This document shows, in pieces, positions 44,643 to 54,387 of a stretch of 64,000 nt of DNA. Location: positions 3,038,001-3,102,000 of the forward strand of contig NZ_CP028136.1 in the NCBI RefSeq assembly GCF_003024155.1, given 5' to 3'. A program made the translations under genes and the position numbers. The DNA is from Christiangramia fulva. GTDB taxonomy: Bacteria > Bacteroidota > Bacteroidia > Flavobacteriales > Flavobacteriaceae. Below the pieces are notes generated by a model that searched no databases, was not told where the DNA came from, and was given only the letters and a program-made list of their open reading frames with translations. Position 1 is the stretch's first letter; each line of letters begins with the position of its first letter.

Positions 44643-46262
44643 ATGCAGACTTTAGATACTTTAGACTGGATCACCATTTCCATTTATTTTGCCGTTCTTT
44701 TGGGAATCGCGATCTGGGTGATCCAAAAAAAACAATCGAACACTGAAGATTACTTCCTGGCCGGTAGAAATGTAGGCTGGTTTGTGGTGGGAGCTTCGAT
44801 ATTTGCTTCCAATATTGGCTCTGAACACGTGGTAGGACTCGCCGGCGCAGGAGCGGGGGATAAACTGCCTATGCTGATTTATGAAATTCAGGCCTGGGTG
44901 GTTCTTATCCTGGGATGGGTTTTCCTTCCCTTCTATGCACGAAGCGGCGTATTTACAATGCCCGAATTTCTTGAGAAAAGGTTCGATGCCCGTTCTCGCT
45001 GGGTACTTTCGGTTTTTTCGATCATTGCGTATGTACTTACGAAAATTTCGGTTACCATTTATGCCGGTGGCGTAGTGGTTTCGGCTTTACTCGGAATTGA
45101 TTTCTGGACAGGAGCGCTGGGAACAGTTATTCTTACAGGAATTTATACAATTCTCGGAGGAATGCGAGCAGTTGTTTACACTGAAACTTTACAGGCTATT
45201 GTTCTTGTCTTTGGTGCGGCAACCCTTACCATCATCGGCCTGGATAAAGTTGGAGGCTGGGAAAGTATGACCCAGACCATAGGCCCTGAATATTTGAATA
45301 TGTGGAGACCGGCTACCGATCCCGATTTTCCCTGGCCATCACTTCTTATCACCAGTACGATCGTTGGGATCTGGTATTGGTGTACCGACCAGTATATTGT
45401 ACAAAGAGCATTAACTGCACGAAATATAAAGGAAGGCCGTAGAGGGACCATTTTTGGAGCAGTATTGAAATTGCTTCCGGTGTTTCTTTTTCTTATTCCC
45501 GGGATTATCGCTTTAACCCTGAAAATGAGAGGTGAACTGGAGTGGGATTCACCAGATCAGGCTTTTCCTGTTTTGATGAGTAATTTATTGCCTTCAGGTT
45601 TACGTGGGTTGGTGGCCGCAGGATTGCTTGCAGCCCTGATGAGCTCACTGGCTTCGGTATTCAACTCTTGTTCTACTCTTTTTACGGTGGATATATACAA
45701 GAAATTGAGACCCAATACTCCCGAAAAGAAACTGGTAAGAACAGGTCAGATCGCTACGGTAATTATCGTAATTATCGGTATCATCTGGATTCCTATCATG
45801 GCCAATATCTCCGGAGTGCTTTATGAATATCTACAAAGCGTTCAGTCTTATATCGCTCCCCCGATCACAGCCGTTTTCTTATTGGGAATTTTCTATAAAA
45901 GGATCAATGCTCCCGGTGCTTTGACCACACTGGTTGTTGGTTTACTGGTGGGTGCGTTGCGTATCGTGCTGGAGATCACTAAAGAATCGTTTGCACATGA
46001 CAGCTTCTGGTATTACCTGGGAGATATGAACTTTCTATCATTCGGAGCATGGTTCTTCCTGTTCTGTATTGTGCTGATCGTTGTGGTAAGTTTACTTACT
46101 CGCGTTCCGGCGAAAGAAAAGACAGAGAATCTAACCTTCCAGACTATTTCAGAGGAAGAGAAAAAGAATAATAAATTAAGTTATAACTGGAAAGACATCG
46201 TAGTTTCTATTATCATTCTTGGGATAGTGGCAGCTGTGATGCTATTTTTCAACGGAAAATAA
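44643..46262 (+). CDS. sodium:sugar symporter (SSS family, SGLT-like)
   Basis: A 539-aa inner-membrane symporter with 13-14 transmembrane helices. ASNIGSEHVVGLAGAGA near residue 58 is the unwound TM1 with sodium and sugar contacts, and YCTDQYIVQRALTARN near 245 is typical of SGLT-type sugar carriers. SSLASVFNSCSTLFTVDIY near 340 is another family signature. By position between galM and the pentose-phosphate genes it should import L-arabinose with Na+. Confidence 0.92.
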   Translation: MQTLDTLDWITISIYFAVLLGIAIWVIQKKQSNTEDYFLAGRNVGWFVVGASIFASNIGSEHVVGLAGAGAGDKLPMLIYEIQAWVVLILGWVFLPFYARSGVFTMPEFLEKRFDARSRWVLSVFSIIAYVLTKISVTIYAGGVVVSALLGIDFWTGALGTVILTGIYTILGGMRAVVYTETLQAIVLVFGAATLTIIGLDKVGGWESMTQTIGPEYLNMWRPATDPDFPWPSLLITSTIVGIWYWCTDQYIVQRALTARNIKEGRRGTIFGAVLKLLPVFLFLIPGIIALTLKMRGELEWDSPDQAFPVLMSNLLPSGLRGLVAAGLLAALMSSLASVFNSCSTLFTVDIYKKLRPNTPEKKLVRTGQIATVIIVIIGIIWIPIMANISGVLYEYLQSVQSYIAPPITAVFLLGIFYKRINAPGALTTLVVGLLVGALRIVLEITKESFAHDSFWYYLGDMNFLSFGAWFFLFCIVLIVVVSLLTRVPAKEKTENLTFQTISEEEKKNNKLSYNWKDIVVSIIILGIVAAVMLFFNGK

Positions 46263-46268
46263 AACACT

Positions 46269-46922
46269 ATGAAATTTTTTATCGACACTGCGAATCTTGA
46301 TCAGATTAAAGAAGCTCAGGACCTGGGTGTTTTAGACGGAGTGACTACCAATCCTTCCCTGATGGCGAAGGAAGGGATCACAGGAAGAGAGAATATTTTA
46401 CAACATTATAAAGACATTTGTGAGATCGTCGACGGTGATGTATCGGCAGAAGTTGTGGCAACCGATTTCGATGGAATTGTCAAAGAAGGGAAAGAACTGG
46501 CTGAACTTCATCCGCAAATCGTGGTCAAAGTGCCCATGATCAAAGAGGGAATAAAAGCGATCCGCTATTTTTCTGAAAATGACATTCGCACCAACTGTAC
46601 GCTGGTATTTTCAGCAGGGCAGGCCTTGCTCGCAGCAAAAGCAGGCGCGACTTATGTTTCGCCGTTTTTGGGAAGACTGGACGATATTTCTACTGATGGA
46701 CTTCAGTTAATTGCAGATATCCGCCTTATCTATGATAATTACGGATTCGAAACCCAGATTCTGGCAGCCTCGATACGCCATACCATGCATGTGGTAAACT
46801 GCGCAAAACTGGGTGCCGATGTGATGACCGGTCCACTTTCTTCCATTGACGGACTTTTGAAACATCCGTTAACCGATAGCGGACTCGAAAAATTTCTTCA
46901 GGATGCAAAATCTTTTCAGTAA
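46269..46922 (+). CDS. tal: transaldolase, small form (Fsa/TalC-like)
   Basis: A 217-aa TIM-barrel enzyme of the short transaldolase / fructose-6-phosphate aldolase group. Visible parts are [33 protein letters not shown] in three segments at the N terminus, the Schiff-base Lys in [10 protein letters not shown] near residue 85, and [15 protein letters not shown] near 125. It moves dihydroxyacetone units in the non-oxidative pentose phosphate pathway. Its stop overlaps the start of the transketolase gene by one base. Confidence 0.92.
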   Translation: MKFFIDTANLDQIKEAQDLGVLDGVTTNPSLMAKEGITGRENILQHYKDICEIVDGDVSAEVVATDFDGIVKEGKELAELHPQIVVKVPMIKEGIKAIRYFSENDIRTNCTLVFSAGQALLAAKAGATYVSPFLGRLDDISTDGLQLIADIRLIYDNYGFETQILAASIRHTMHVVNCAKLGADVMTGPLSSIDGLLKHPLTDSGLEKFLQDAKSFQ

Positions 46923-47770
46923 TGAAACATGAGTTAAAAAAACTTGAAGATTTCGCCACGCAGGTAAGAAGGGATATTCTCAGAATGGTGCACAAGGTAA
47001 ATTCAGGTCATCCCGGCGGTTCGCTGGGATGTACCGAATTCTTTACCATTTTGTACAATGAGATCATGAAATATGATACCAATTTCAAAATGGATGGAAT
47101 AGGAGAAGACCTGTTCTTCCTTTCCAACGGTCATATTTCTCCTGTTTTTTATAGTGTGCTAGCTCGAAACGGATTCTTTCCCGTGGAAGAGCTCAATACC
47201 TTCCGCCTGATCGATTCACGTTTACAGGGTCACCCAACAACTCACGAGGGTTTACCCGGAGTGCGAGTTGCTTCCGGATCTCTTGGGCAGGGAATGTCTG
47301 TTGCTCTTGGAGCCGCCCAGGCAAAAAAGCTGAATAAAGATGAACACCTTGTTTTCTCACTGCATGGTGATGGTGAGTTACAGGAAGGGCAGAACTGGGA
47401 AGCGATCATGTATGCTGCCGGCAATAAGGTGGATAATATTATTGCTACCGTTGACCTTAACGGACAGCAGATAGACGGTAGTACCGAAAATGTTCTTCCC
47501 ATGGGAAATATCAGGGCGAAATTTGAAGCTTTTGGCTGGGATGTGCTGGAAATTGAAGACGGAAACGATCTTCAACAAATTTATGATGGTTTAACTGAAG
47601 CAAAATCAAGAACAGGAAATAAAAAACCGGTTTGTGTGCTCATGCATACCGAAATGGGCCATGGTGTTGATTTTATGATGCATACACACGCCTGGCACGG
47701 AAAAGCTCCCAATGATGAGCAACTGGAAAAAGCTTTGTCTCAGAACCCTGAAACTTTAGGAGATTACTAA
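46922..47770 (+). CDS. tktA: transketolase, N-terminal (thiamine diphosphate-binding) subunit
   Basis: A 282-aa half of transketolase, carrying the pyrophosphate-binding part: [15 protein letters not shown] near residue 26, [14 protein letters not shown] near 118, and the ThDP motif [13 protein letters not shown] near 150 with the metal ligands. The C-terminal domains are encoded by the next gene, 2 nt downstream. Split transketolases are known in Bacteroidota, archaea and Firmicutes, so this is not a broken gene. Confidence 0.94.
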   Translation: MKHELKKLEDFATQVRRDILRMVHKVNSGHPGGSLGCTEFFTILYNEIMKYDTNFKMDGIGEDLFFLSNGHISPVFYSVLARNGFFPVEELNTFRLIDSRLQGHPTTHEGLPGVRVASGSLGQGMSVALGAAQAKKLNKDEHLVFSLHGDGELQEGQNWEAIMYAAGNKVDNIIATVDLNGQQIDGSTENVLPMGNIRAKFEAFGWDVLEIEDGNDLQQIYDGLTEAKSRTGNKKPVCVLMHTEMGHGVDFMMHTHAWHGKAPNDEQLEKALSQNPETLGDY

Positions 47771-47772
47771 TT

Positions 47773-48741
47773 ATGGAAACAGCAACAACAAAGAAATATA
47801 CAGATTCAGGCAAGCAGGATACTCGTTCTGGTTTTGGAGCGGGACTTACCGAATTGGGAAGAAAGAATCCGAATGTGGTGGCCTTATGTGCCGACCTTGT
47901 TGGCTCTCTGAAAATGCAGGATTTTATCGATGAAAATCCCGATCGCTTCTTTCAGGTTGGAATCGCTGAAGCCAATATGATGGGAATGGCCGCTGGGATG
48001 ACTATTGGAGGGAAAATACCTTTTGCAGGTACTTTCGCCAATTTTGCGACCGGAAGGGTTTATGACCAGATTCGCCAGAGTATCGCTTATTCTGGAAAAA
48101 ATGTGAAGATATGTGCATCGCATTCCGGAGTTACTTTGGGAGAAGACGGTGCAACCCACCAGATCCTGGAAGATATTGGATTGATGAAAATGTTGCCGGG
48201 AATGACCGTGATCAATACCTGCGATTTTAACCAAACCAAAGCAGCCACGCTTGCCATTGCAGAACTTGACGGACCGGTTTACCTGCGTTTTGGCCGCCCC
48301 AAAGTAGCAAATTTCACTCCTGAAGATCAGAAATTTGAAATAGGCAAGGCTGTGAAACTTTACGAAGGAAGAGATGTAACCATCATTGCAACAGGCCATC
48401 TGGTATGGGAAGCCCTACAGGCGGCTGAAAAACTTGCTGAAGAAGGTATAAGCGCGGAAGTGATAAATATCCACACCATCAAGCCTCTCGATGAGGAAGC
48501 TATTCTTAAATCAGTAAAAAAGACTGGTTGTGTGGTTAGCGCTGAAGAACATAATTTTCTGGGCGGACTTGGAGAGAGTATTGCTCGTACTTTAGTTGAA
48601 AATCACCCCGCACCTCAGGAATTTGTCGCCACTCAGGATACTTTCGGGGAAAGTGGAACACCCGAGCAGCTTTTTGAAAAATACGGATTAAATGCCGAGG
48701 CTATTGTCGAAAAGGCTAAAAAGGTTTTGAGGAGAAAATAG
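47773..48741 (+). CDS. tktB: transketolase, C-terminal subunit
   Basis: A 322-aa protein with the pyrimidine-binding and C-terminal domains of transketolase. [22 protein letters not shown] near residue 60 contains the catalytic Glu that activates ThDP, and [23 protein letters not shown] in two parts near 115 is the second signature. The C-terminal Rossmann-like domain follows from about residue 190. With transaldolase it links xylulose-5-phosphate from AraBDA to glycolysis. It ends the operon before a terminator. Confidence 0.94.
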   Translation: METATTKKYTDSGKQDTRSGFGAGLTELGRKNPNVVALCADLVGSLKMQDFIDENPDRFFQVGIAEANMMGMAAGMTIGGKIPFAGTFANFATGRVYDQIRQSIAYSGKNVKICASHSGVTLGEDGATHQILEDIGLMKMLPGMTVINTCDFNQTKAATLAIAELDGPVYLRFGRPKVANFTPEDQKFEIGKAVKLYEGRDVTIIATGHLVWEALQAAEKLAEEGISAEVINIHTIKPLDEEAILKSVKKTGCVVSAEEHNFLGGLGESIARTLVENHPAPQEFVATQDTFGESGTPEQLFEKYGLNAEAIVEKAKKVLRRK

Positions 48742-48765
48742 AACGATTTATTTTTAAATTTGATG

Positions 48766-48808
48766 GCTGTCTATAATAATTGAAAGATTTCTTAGGCAGC
48801 TTTTTTTT
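48766..48808 (+). terminator. intrinsic terminator of the araB-tktB operon
   Basis: GCTGTCTA (48766-48773) pairs with TAGGCAGC (48793-48800), with one G-T wobble and a 19-nt loop, followed by eight T. It ends transcription coming from the pentose genes, directly at the convergent GH97 gene. Confidence 0.7.
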
Positions 48809-50732
48809 ATTCAAATTTCATCACGAATCCTCCGTGGGGAATCATTGAAACTGAAAAAGTATCAGTCGCTGTAATTTCTTCTTTTTTAAATCCTTTTTTA
48901 TCATCATCGGTTATTAATATTCCCTTTTTTCCATTTAAGAAAGAAAGATCGAGTTCTACCTCTTTTGGTATATCTTCACCGTTTATACCAGTAACAAACC
49001 AGGTCTCGCCTTTTCTTCTGGCCATGACAATATCTTTTCCTGGAAATCCGCTGACGAAGCGGCTTTCATCCCAATTGGTAGGAATATTTCTCATATAATC
49101 AATTACATACTGAGGTTGTTTTGCCATACCTTCAGGTATTTCGGCAATATGCTGTATACCGGAAAGGAAAAGAGTAGGGAGGGCAAGTTCAAAAGCTTTG
49201 CTGGTTTTTCTTGTCATTCCGGGAATGCTATCCAGAACCATAGGTGTAAAATCCATAGGATCAAAAACATTTCGAGTGAAGGGGATTATTGCCGCATGAG
49301 AAGGTTCCCTGTCAGCATTTTGCTGTTCGAAGGTGATAAATTCTTCCCCTTTTATAGATTCCATGGACATGAGGTTAGGATAAGTACGTTCCCAACCCCT
49401 GGGAAGGGTCGCCCCGTGAAAATTTACCAGCAGCTTATGTGCATAGGCATCTTCCATAATATCATGATAATAAGCGATCATAGACTGGCCGTCTCCGCCA
49501 AAGAAATCTACTTTTATACCGGCAACACCAATATCGTTGAGTTTATTGAATTCTTTTTCGCGTAATTCTTTGGTAAGCAATTTTCCTTTTGGAGTATAAG
49601 GTGTACCATTCCAACTACCTGATGAATTATACCAGACAAGAATCTTAACATCTCTTTTTTTACCGTACTCCACCAGCTCTTTCATTTTTTCGTAGCCTAT
49701 TTTTTGATCCCAATCGGCATCTATTAAGCAATATTTCCAGTCCATTCGGGAGGCATAATCTATAAATCTTCGGCTGGTTTCGAAGGTGGTGAAATTATCT
49801 TTTAATAATACCCAGCTCCAGGAGGCCAGGCCACTTTCGATAAAATCGGTATTGGTATATTTGGCCGGAGTCGCAACATCGGTTCCCAAAGTACTCTCGG
49901 TAATTGTCTTTAAATCGCCAATTGCCAGTATTCTCCATGGAGAATACCAGTCTTTTGATGAATGTGGTTTTAAAACTCCTCCCGGAAAAACTTCTTCCTT
50001 TTGAGGAAAAACTACCTGTAAACTGTTTTTTCTCCCGGTGTTCTGAAGATGCGTGCCTGCATAATCCCGATGAAGATCAGATTCACTAATAAGGATCCAG
50101 TAATTTTTTATATGAACAAGAGCCGGATATACCCATCCTTCACCTATTGGAGATTCTTGGTCTACGGGAATTTCCATTTGGTAATGTTCTTCATAGGATG
50201 GATTTGTGTTTTCCCAACCGGTTTTCGCCTTTGACATTGGTTGTACCCAGGCTTTCGCTCCTTTAGGAAAAGAATACTGAGTTTTTTCTTCTTCTATTTT
50301 TCGTGTTTCTCCTGTATGATTTGGAAGAAAATATCTGAAGGCAAGACCGTCTTTTGATAAATTGAAAATGAGCTGCAATGTATCACCCTTTTTATTGGAA
50401 TAACTTGCGAGGTACTGATTCGCCTCATAGGTTATATTTTTCTTTTTGCCCTGCAACATTGAATATTCTTCATGAATCTTTACCGGCCCCATTATATTTA
50501 AAAATTGTAACTCAGTGCTCAAATTTGAATTTTCCAGCTGAAGGCCCAGGTCGGAATTCTCCAAAACCTGTTCATCTTTATAAAAGGATGAAATAGTAGG
50601 GATACCGGCATTATTCTGGACCAGACGGACACGAATATTGTTATCGGTATTCACCATTTTCGCTGGTTTCTTTTGTGCCTGAATAGCAACTGAAAACAGG
50701 AGGACCAGGATACATATAGCAGATTTTCTCAT
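48807..50732 (-). CDS. GH97 retaining glycosidase (alpha-galactosidase / beta-L-arabinopyranosidase type), exported
   Basis: A 641-aa exported enzyme (signal MRKSAICILVLLFSVAIQAQ, start ATG 50732; a GTG at 50753 would place the start before the signal and inside the operator). GH97 has an N-terminal beta-sandwich, a TIM barrel and a C-terminal sheet. The barrel shows YCLIDADWDQKIG near residue 330 and GIKVDFFGGDGQ with Asp409, the nucleophile position of retaining members; inverting SusB-type enzymes lack it. Retaining GH97 enzymes include alpha-galactosidases and beta-L-arabinopyranosidases, whose substrates differ only at C5. The shared operator with the arabinose genes argues for arabinopyranosidase. 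Confidence 0.9.
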   Translation of the reverse strand: MRKSAICILVLLFSVAIQAQKKPAKMVNTDNNIRVRLVQNNAGIPTISSFYKDEQVLENSDLGLQLENSNLSTELQFLNIMGPVKIHEEYSMLQGKKKNITYEANQYLASYSNKKGDTLQLIFNLSKDGLAFRYFLPNHTGETRKIEEEKTQYSFPKGAKAWVQPMSKAKTGWENTNPSYEEHYQMEIPVDQESPIGEGWVYPALVHIKNYWILISESDLHRDYAGTHLQNTGRKNSLQVVFPQKEEVFPGGVLKPHSSKDWYSPWRILAIGDLKTITESTLGTDVATPAKYTNTDFIESGLASWSWVLLKDNFTTFETSRRFIDYASRMDWKYCLIDADWDQKIGYEKMKELVEYGKKRDVKILVWYNSSGSWNGTPYTPKGKLLTKELREKEFNKLNDIGVAGIKVDFFGGDGQSMIAYYHDIMEDAYAHKLLVNFHGATLPRGWERTYPNLMSMESIKGEEFITFEQQNADREPSHAAIIPFTRNVFDPMDFTPMVLDSIPGMTRKTSKAFELALPTLFLSGIQHIAEIPEGMAKQPQYVIDYMRNIPTNWDESRFVSGFPGKDIVMARRKGETWFVTGINGEDIPKEVELDLSFLNGKKGILITDDDKKGFKKEEITATDTFSVSMIPHGGFVMKFE

Positions 50733-50735
50733 ATA

Positions 50736-50756
50736 AAAGTGTGATTTAAACACTTA
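50736..50756 (-). promoter_or_regulatory. candidate AraR operator, site 3 (GH97)
   Basis: AAAGTGT-N7-ACACTTA, the same 7-7-7 inverted repeat as at susC and araB (core AAGTGT/ACACTT perfect). It sits 3 nt upstream of the GH97 ATG and touches a -7-like box (TATCTTTA on the minus strand, 50762-50755). Confidence 0.6.
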
Positions 50757-50762
50757 AAGATA
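50755..50762 (-). promoter_or_regulatory. -7-like element of the GH97 promoter
   Basis: On the minus strand TATCTTTA, one base off TAnnTTTG, lies 22 nt upstream of the GH97 start and overlaps the operator by two bases. No clear -33 box is visible. Confidence 0.35.
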
Positions 50763-50799
50763 TAAATATTTCTAAAATTACTAATAGCTACCAGGCTAT

Positions 50800-52680
50800 T
50801 TAATCTATTTTCAGCAATCTCTTTTTTAATTTCTGGTATCTTCGGGTAAAATGAACGCCGTTTTGTGATTCCCGAAGGTCAAAACCAAACGCGCGCCGAC
50901 TAACGGCAATTATTGGAGGTGCCTGGATTCGTTTAAAATAGGAGATCTTAAATTTTCTCCATTTATCTTCGAGGTCGAGAATAAGCTTTTCATTATTTTC
51001 AAAATAGGTTTCAATAACTCCTTCTTCGATTTTCAATTTTTCAAGCAGGCTGCCGTCAATATACATTTCGAGAATATCTTCCGGATCGAGGCGGAATTCT
51101 ATAAAAGCCCGGAAAAGCTTGTCGTGATAGGGAAAATATAAAGGATCGCCCTTTCCTTCTTCGATATTTTGTTCAGCACTTAATTCGGCTGAAGGAGGAA
51201 TCTCAAATAACTTTTTAGGAAAAATTGGCTTTTCTTCAATTTCATTAATATGTCTGCATAGCGAATAGATTTCATTCTTATAGAGATCGGCAATAGGGGC
51301 CAGCGCTCCATTGATATCGCCATATAGCGTGGCATAACCGATGGCGGTTTCACTTTTATTCCCATTATTGACAAAAACTGCGTTAAGTGCAGAGGCAATT
51401 CCTGCCAAAACGCGGCCGCCGCGATCCCGCGCCTGAATATTTTCCTTATCCAGGGTATCCAATTCCAGGTTTATTTTATCTTCTGAACCGTCCAGGCTTT
51501 CAAATTGTGTAGATTCCAGCTGTTTTTCAGTAAAATCATAGGCCTCCTGAATAGGAATAATCGCATAATAGATCCCGAGCTTTTCAGCTAATTTCCGGGC
51601 GATATCTTTGGTGATTTCCGAATTATACTGTGAGGGCATATTTACGCCGAAAACCCTGTCAGGGCCCAGGGCTTTTGCAAGAAGATAGGCGCTCAGGGAA
51701 GAATCAACTCCACCGCTAAGTCCTATTACAACTTTTTCAGCCTTTATAGACTTAAAAAAATTCTTAATTCCATATAGTAACCCCTGGAGCAACTCTTCGT
51801 GATCAATTTTTTTTGAAAGCAAAGGATTTTCATGAACTTCCTTTTCCTCGCTGAAAATACTTCCGCGAAGGCTGCATTCCTCATATGATTTGGCAATTTT
51901 ATACAACGAACCATCGGGGTGATAAAATGTGGTATTTCCTTCAAAGAGGAAAATATTTTTCCCGTTATTCTGAATTCCGATGTTATTAACGTAAATAAAG
52001 GGAACGGGATGATTTTTTAGATGTTCCCGTACTACCTGATGCCTTTTATTATTTTTCCTCCAGGTCCAGGGTGAGCAGGATATATTGATGATGAATTCGG
52101 CTCCGTTTTCCAGAATGAGATCTATGGGACTTATTGAATAATCCTGGCTCCACATATCTTCGCAGAGGGTGATCCCTATTTTTCTGTGTTTTCCATTGAT
52201 CTCTGTTTGTAAGGGCTGAAGAAAATCTTTAATCGGGATTTTTTCATCCTGGGCCAGTTTTCTTGCTGAATAGAAATAGCGGTCATCATCAAATTCTCGG
52301 TAATCGGGATGAAGAGTTTTATAAAATTTCCCGATCATTTCCCCATTCTGAGCTACAAATGCTGTATTGAACCGACGAATCCTGCCGTCTTCACCCGGAT
52401 GGTTTTTATCGATATCGACATTTCCCCACACCACCATAATATCTCCAGAAGCATGAACGATATCTTCATTATAGCTCAGACAGTCAACCAGAAAAGCTTC
52501 ATTTTCCCATTCATCTGAAAGGAGGTAGCCCGGAATGGCCATTTCCGGAAATATGATGATATCATCTCCATTTTCTTTTGCTTCCCTGATACAGGTTATT
52601 ATTTTTTTGGTATTTATATCGGGATGCCCCGGCACCACCTTCATCTGGCATGCCGCAATTTTCAATTTTTGACTGCTCAT
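50800..52680 (-). CDS. nadE: glutamine-dependent NAD+ synthetase (NadE)
   Basis: A 626-aa two-domain enzyme that converts deamido-NAD to NAD with glutamine and ATP. The N-terminal nitrilase-like glutaminase (about residues 1-280) has Glu in IIFPEMAIPGYL, Lys in FYKTLHPDYREF and the nucleophile Cys in ITLCEDMWS. The C-terminal synthetase (about 300-620) has the ATP loop VVIGLSGGVDSSLSAYLLA near 325 and NGNKSETAIGYATLYGD near 440. It is divergent from the mla operon. Confidence 0.95.
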   Translation of the reverse strand: MSSQKLKIAACQMKVVPGHPDINTKKIITCIREAKENGDDIIIFPEMAIPGYLLSDEWENEAFLVDCLSYNEDIVHASGDIMVVWGNVDIDKNHPGEDGRIRRFNTAFVAQNGEMIGKFYKTLHPDYREFDDDRYFYSARKLAQDEKIPIKDFLQPLQTEINGKHRKIGITLCEDMWSQDYSISPIDLILENGAEFIINISCSPWTWRKNNKRHQVVREHLKNHPVPFIYVNNIGIQNNGKNIFLFEGNTTFYHPDGSLYKIAKSYEECSLRGSIFSEEKEVHENPLLSKKIDHEELLQGLLYGIKNFFKSIKAEKVVIGLSGGVDSSLSAYLLAKALGPDRVFGVNMPSQYNSEITKDIARKLAEKLGIYYAIIPIQEAYDFTEKQLESTQFESLDGSEDKINLELDTLDKENIQARDRGGRVLAGIASALNAVFVNNGNKSETAIGYATLYGDINGALAPIADLYKNEIYSLCRHINEIEEKPIFPKKLFEIPPSAELSAEQNIEEGKGDPLYFPYHDKLFRAFIEFRLDPEDILEMYIDGSLLEKLKIEEGVIETYFENNEKLILDLEDKWRKFKISYFKRIQAPPIIAVSRRAFGFDLRESQNGVHFTRRYQKLKKRLLKID

Positions 52681-52754
52681 ACTTCAATTTTTACGTTAAT
52701 ATAATCATCTTCGAATATTCATTGAAGTATTTTCACCATTCAGTTAGCTATTAA

Positions 52755-52787
52755 TTGTTTTTTCGGAATCTATTTTCCTTAAATTTG
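52755..52787 (+). promoter_or_regulatory. candidate promoter of the mlaEFD operon
   Basis: TTG (52755-52757) and a perfect -7 box TAAATTTG (52780-52787), 22 nt apart. It lies 61 nt upstream of the permease start. Confidence 0.45.
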
Positions 52788-52848
52788 ATTATTATCATTT
52801 ATTTACCACTGCCTTCAGCCTAACTTTATACTATTAACACTCCGTTAA

Positions 52849-53625
52849 ATGGAAACTGCATCAGGCTTAGGCGAAAAATCAAAACTTTTCTTTTCTGAAG
52901 TAGGAGAGATCTCTTATTTCGCCGGTCGTTTTTTTAAAGAAGCCGTAAAACCGCCTTTCGAATTTAAGGAGCTGTTACATCAGTGTTATAAAATGGGCAA
53001 TAGATCGATGTTGCTTGTGGTAGTAACCGGATTCATCCTCGGCCTGGTGTTCACCCTTCAATCCCGCCCTACACTTATGGAATTTGGAGCGGAATCCTGG
53101 ATGCCTTCTATGGTTGGCATTTCTATAGTCAGGGAAATTGGTCCGGTAATTATTGCACTAATCTGCGCCGGTAAAATTGGTTCTGGAATTGGCGCCGAAT
53201 TGGGATCGATGCGCGTAACAGAGCAGATAGACGCGATGGAAGTTTCTGGAACAAATCCCTTCAAATACCTGGTGGTTACCAGGATCATGGCGGCAACGCT
53301 TATGCTTCCACTTTTAATTGTCATGGGAGATGCTATTGCACTTATCGGTTCAGCGATTGTGGAACATTTAAAAGGAGAGGTTTCCTATTTACTGTATTTC
53401 AACCAGGTGATTGATGCCATAACTTTTACAGATCTTATTCCGGCAACCATAAAATCATTCTTTTTTGGATTTGCGATTGGCCTCATTGGTTGTTACAAGG
53501 GATATTATTGTTCTAAAGGTACGGTGGGAGTAGGAGAGGCTTCAAACTCGGCAGTGGTTTATTCTTCCATGCTCCTCTTTTTTATAGATTTTATAGCAGT
53601 GTTCGTCGCCGATATTTTTTTCTGA
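52849..53625 (+). CDS. mlaE: MlaE family lipid ABC transporter permease
   Basis: A 258-aa inner-membrane permease with about five transmembrane helices. The MlaE family signature covers VREIGPVIIALICAGKIGSG and AELGSMRVTEQIDAMEVSG near residues 98-130. It works with the ATPase and MCE protein encoded downstream to move phospholipids or related lipids between the two membranes. The ATPase gene starts 4 nt after its stop. Confidence 0.93.
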   Translation: METASGLGEKSKLFFSEVGEISYFAGRFFKEAVKPPFEFKELLHQCYKMGNRSMLLVVVTGFILGLVFTLQSRPTLMEFGAESWMPSMVGISIVREIGPVIIALICAGKIGSGIGAELGSMRVTEQIDAMEVSGTNPFKYLVVTRIMAATLMLPLLIVMGDAIALIGSAIVEHLKGEVSYLLYFNQVIDAITFTDLIPATIKSFFFGFAIGLIGCYKGYYCSKGTVGVGEASNSAVVYSSMLLFFIDFIAVFVADIFF

Positions 53626-53629
53626 AGCT

Positions 53630-54382
53630 ATGGGAAATCTTAAAAACATAGAACCGATCCTGGAAATTGAAAATCTAAGCAAGAGCTTTGGAGAAAATGC
53701 GGTGCTTAATGGATTCAATTTGAAGCTATACGCAGGTGAAAACCTGGTGGTAATGGGGAAATCGGGTTCCGGAAAGTCGGTAATGATAAAATGTCTGGTA
53801 GGTTTGATGAGGGCTGATAGCGGATGCATAAAAATTAAAGGCCAGGATATTACAAGTCTGGAACACGAAAAACTGGATATTCTAAGAACCGAAATAGGTT
53901 TTCTTTTCCAGGGAAGTGCGCTGTACGATTCCATGACCGTGAGAGAAAATCTCGAATTTCCTCTAAGAAGACATAAAAAAATGAAAAAAATTAAAGGTCA
54001 TACCGAAAATCTTGTTCGCGAAGCATTGCGGAATGTGGGTCTTGAACATACTATAGACCTCATGCCTTCTGAACTCTCCGGCGGTATGCAAAGAAGGGTG
54101 GCCCTGGCACGTGCGCTAATCTTAAAACCCGGAATCATACTCTATGATGAACCCACAACAGGTCTGGATCCCATCACCTCCAAAGAGATCATCGAATTGA
54201 TGAGAAAGGTGCAGGAAACCTATCACACATCTTCTTTGATCATTACTCATGATGTAGATTGCGCAAGAGTGATCTCTAACAGAATGATTCTACTTATTGA
54301 TGGTATTAATTATGCAGAAGGAACTTTTGAAGAATTATCTAATTTAAAAGATCCCAAAGTACAGGCTTTCTTTAAAAATTAA
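53630..54382 (+). CDS. mlaF: MlaF family ABC transporter ATP-binding protein
   Basis: A 250-aa ABC ATPase. Walker A is VMGKSGSGKSVMIKC near residue 42, the signature is ELSGGMQRRVALARAL near 145, and Walker B is IILYDEPTTGLDP near 165, with the switch His in LIITHDVD near 205. It energises the MlaE permease. The MCE gene begins 5 nt downstream. Confidence 0.94.
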   Translation: MGNLKNIEPILEIENLSKSFGENAVLNGFNLKLYAGENLVVMGKSGSGKSVMIKCLVGLMRADSGCIKIKGQDITSLEHEKLDILRTEIGFLFQGSALYDSMTVRENLEFPLRRHKKMKKIKGHTENLVREALRNVGLEHTIDLMPSELSGGMQRRVALARALILKPGIILYDEPTTGLDPITSKEIIELMRKVQETYHTSSLIITHDVDCARVISNRMILLIDGINYAEGTFEELSNLKDPKVQAFFKN

Positions 54383-54387
54383 AAGTC

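Noticed and set aside
46922..48741. Transketolase broken into two genes by a frameshift
   Set aside because: Both halves have proper starts, stops and a 2-nt spacer; split transketolase is a normal form in Bacteroidota.
50733..50753. GTG start for the GH97 protein at 50753
   Set aside because: It would place seven residues before a clean signal peptide and overlap the operator; ATG 50732 is better.
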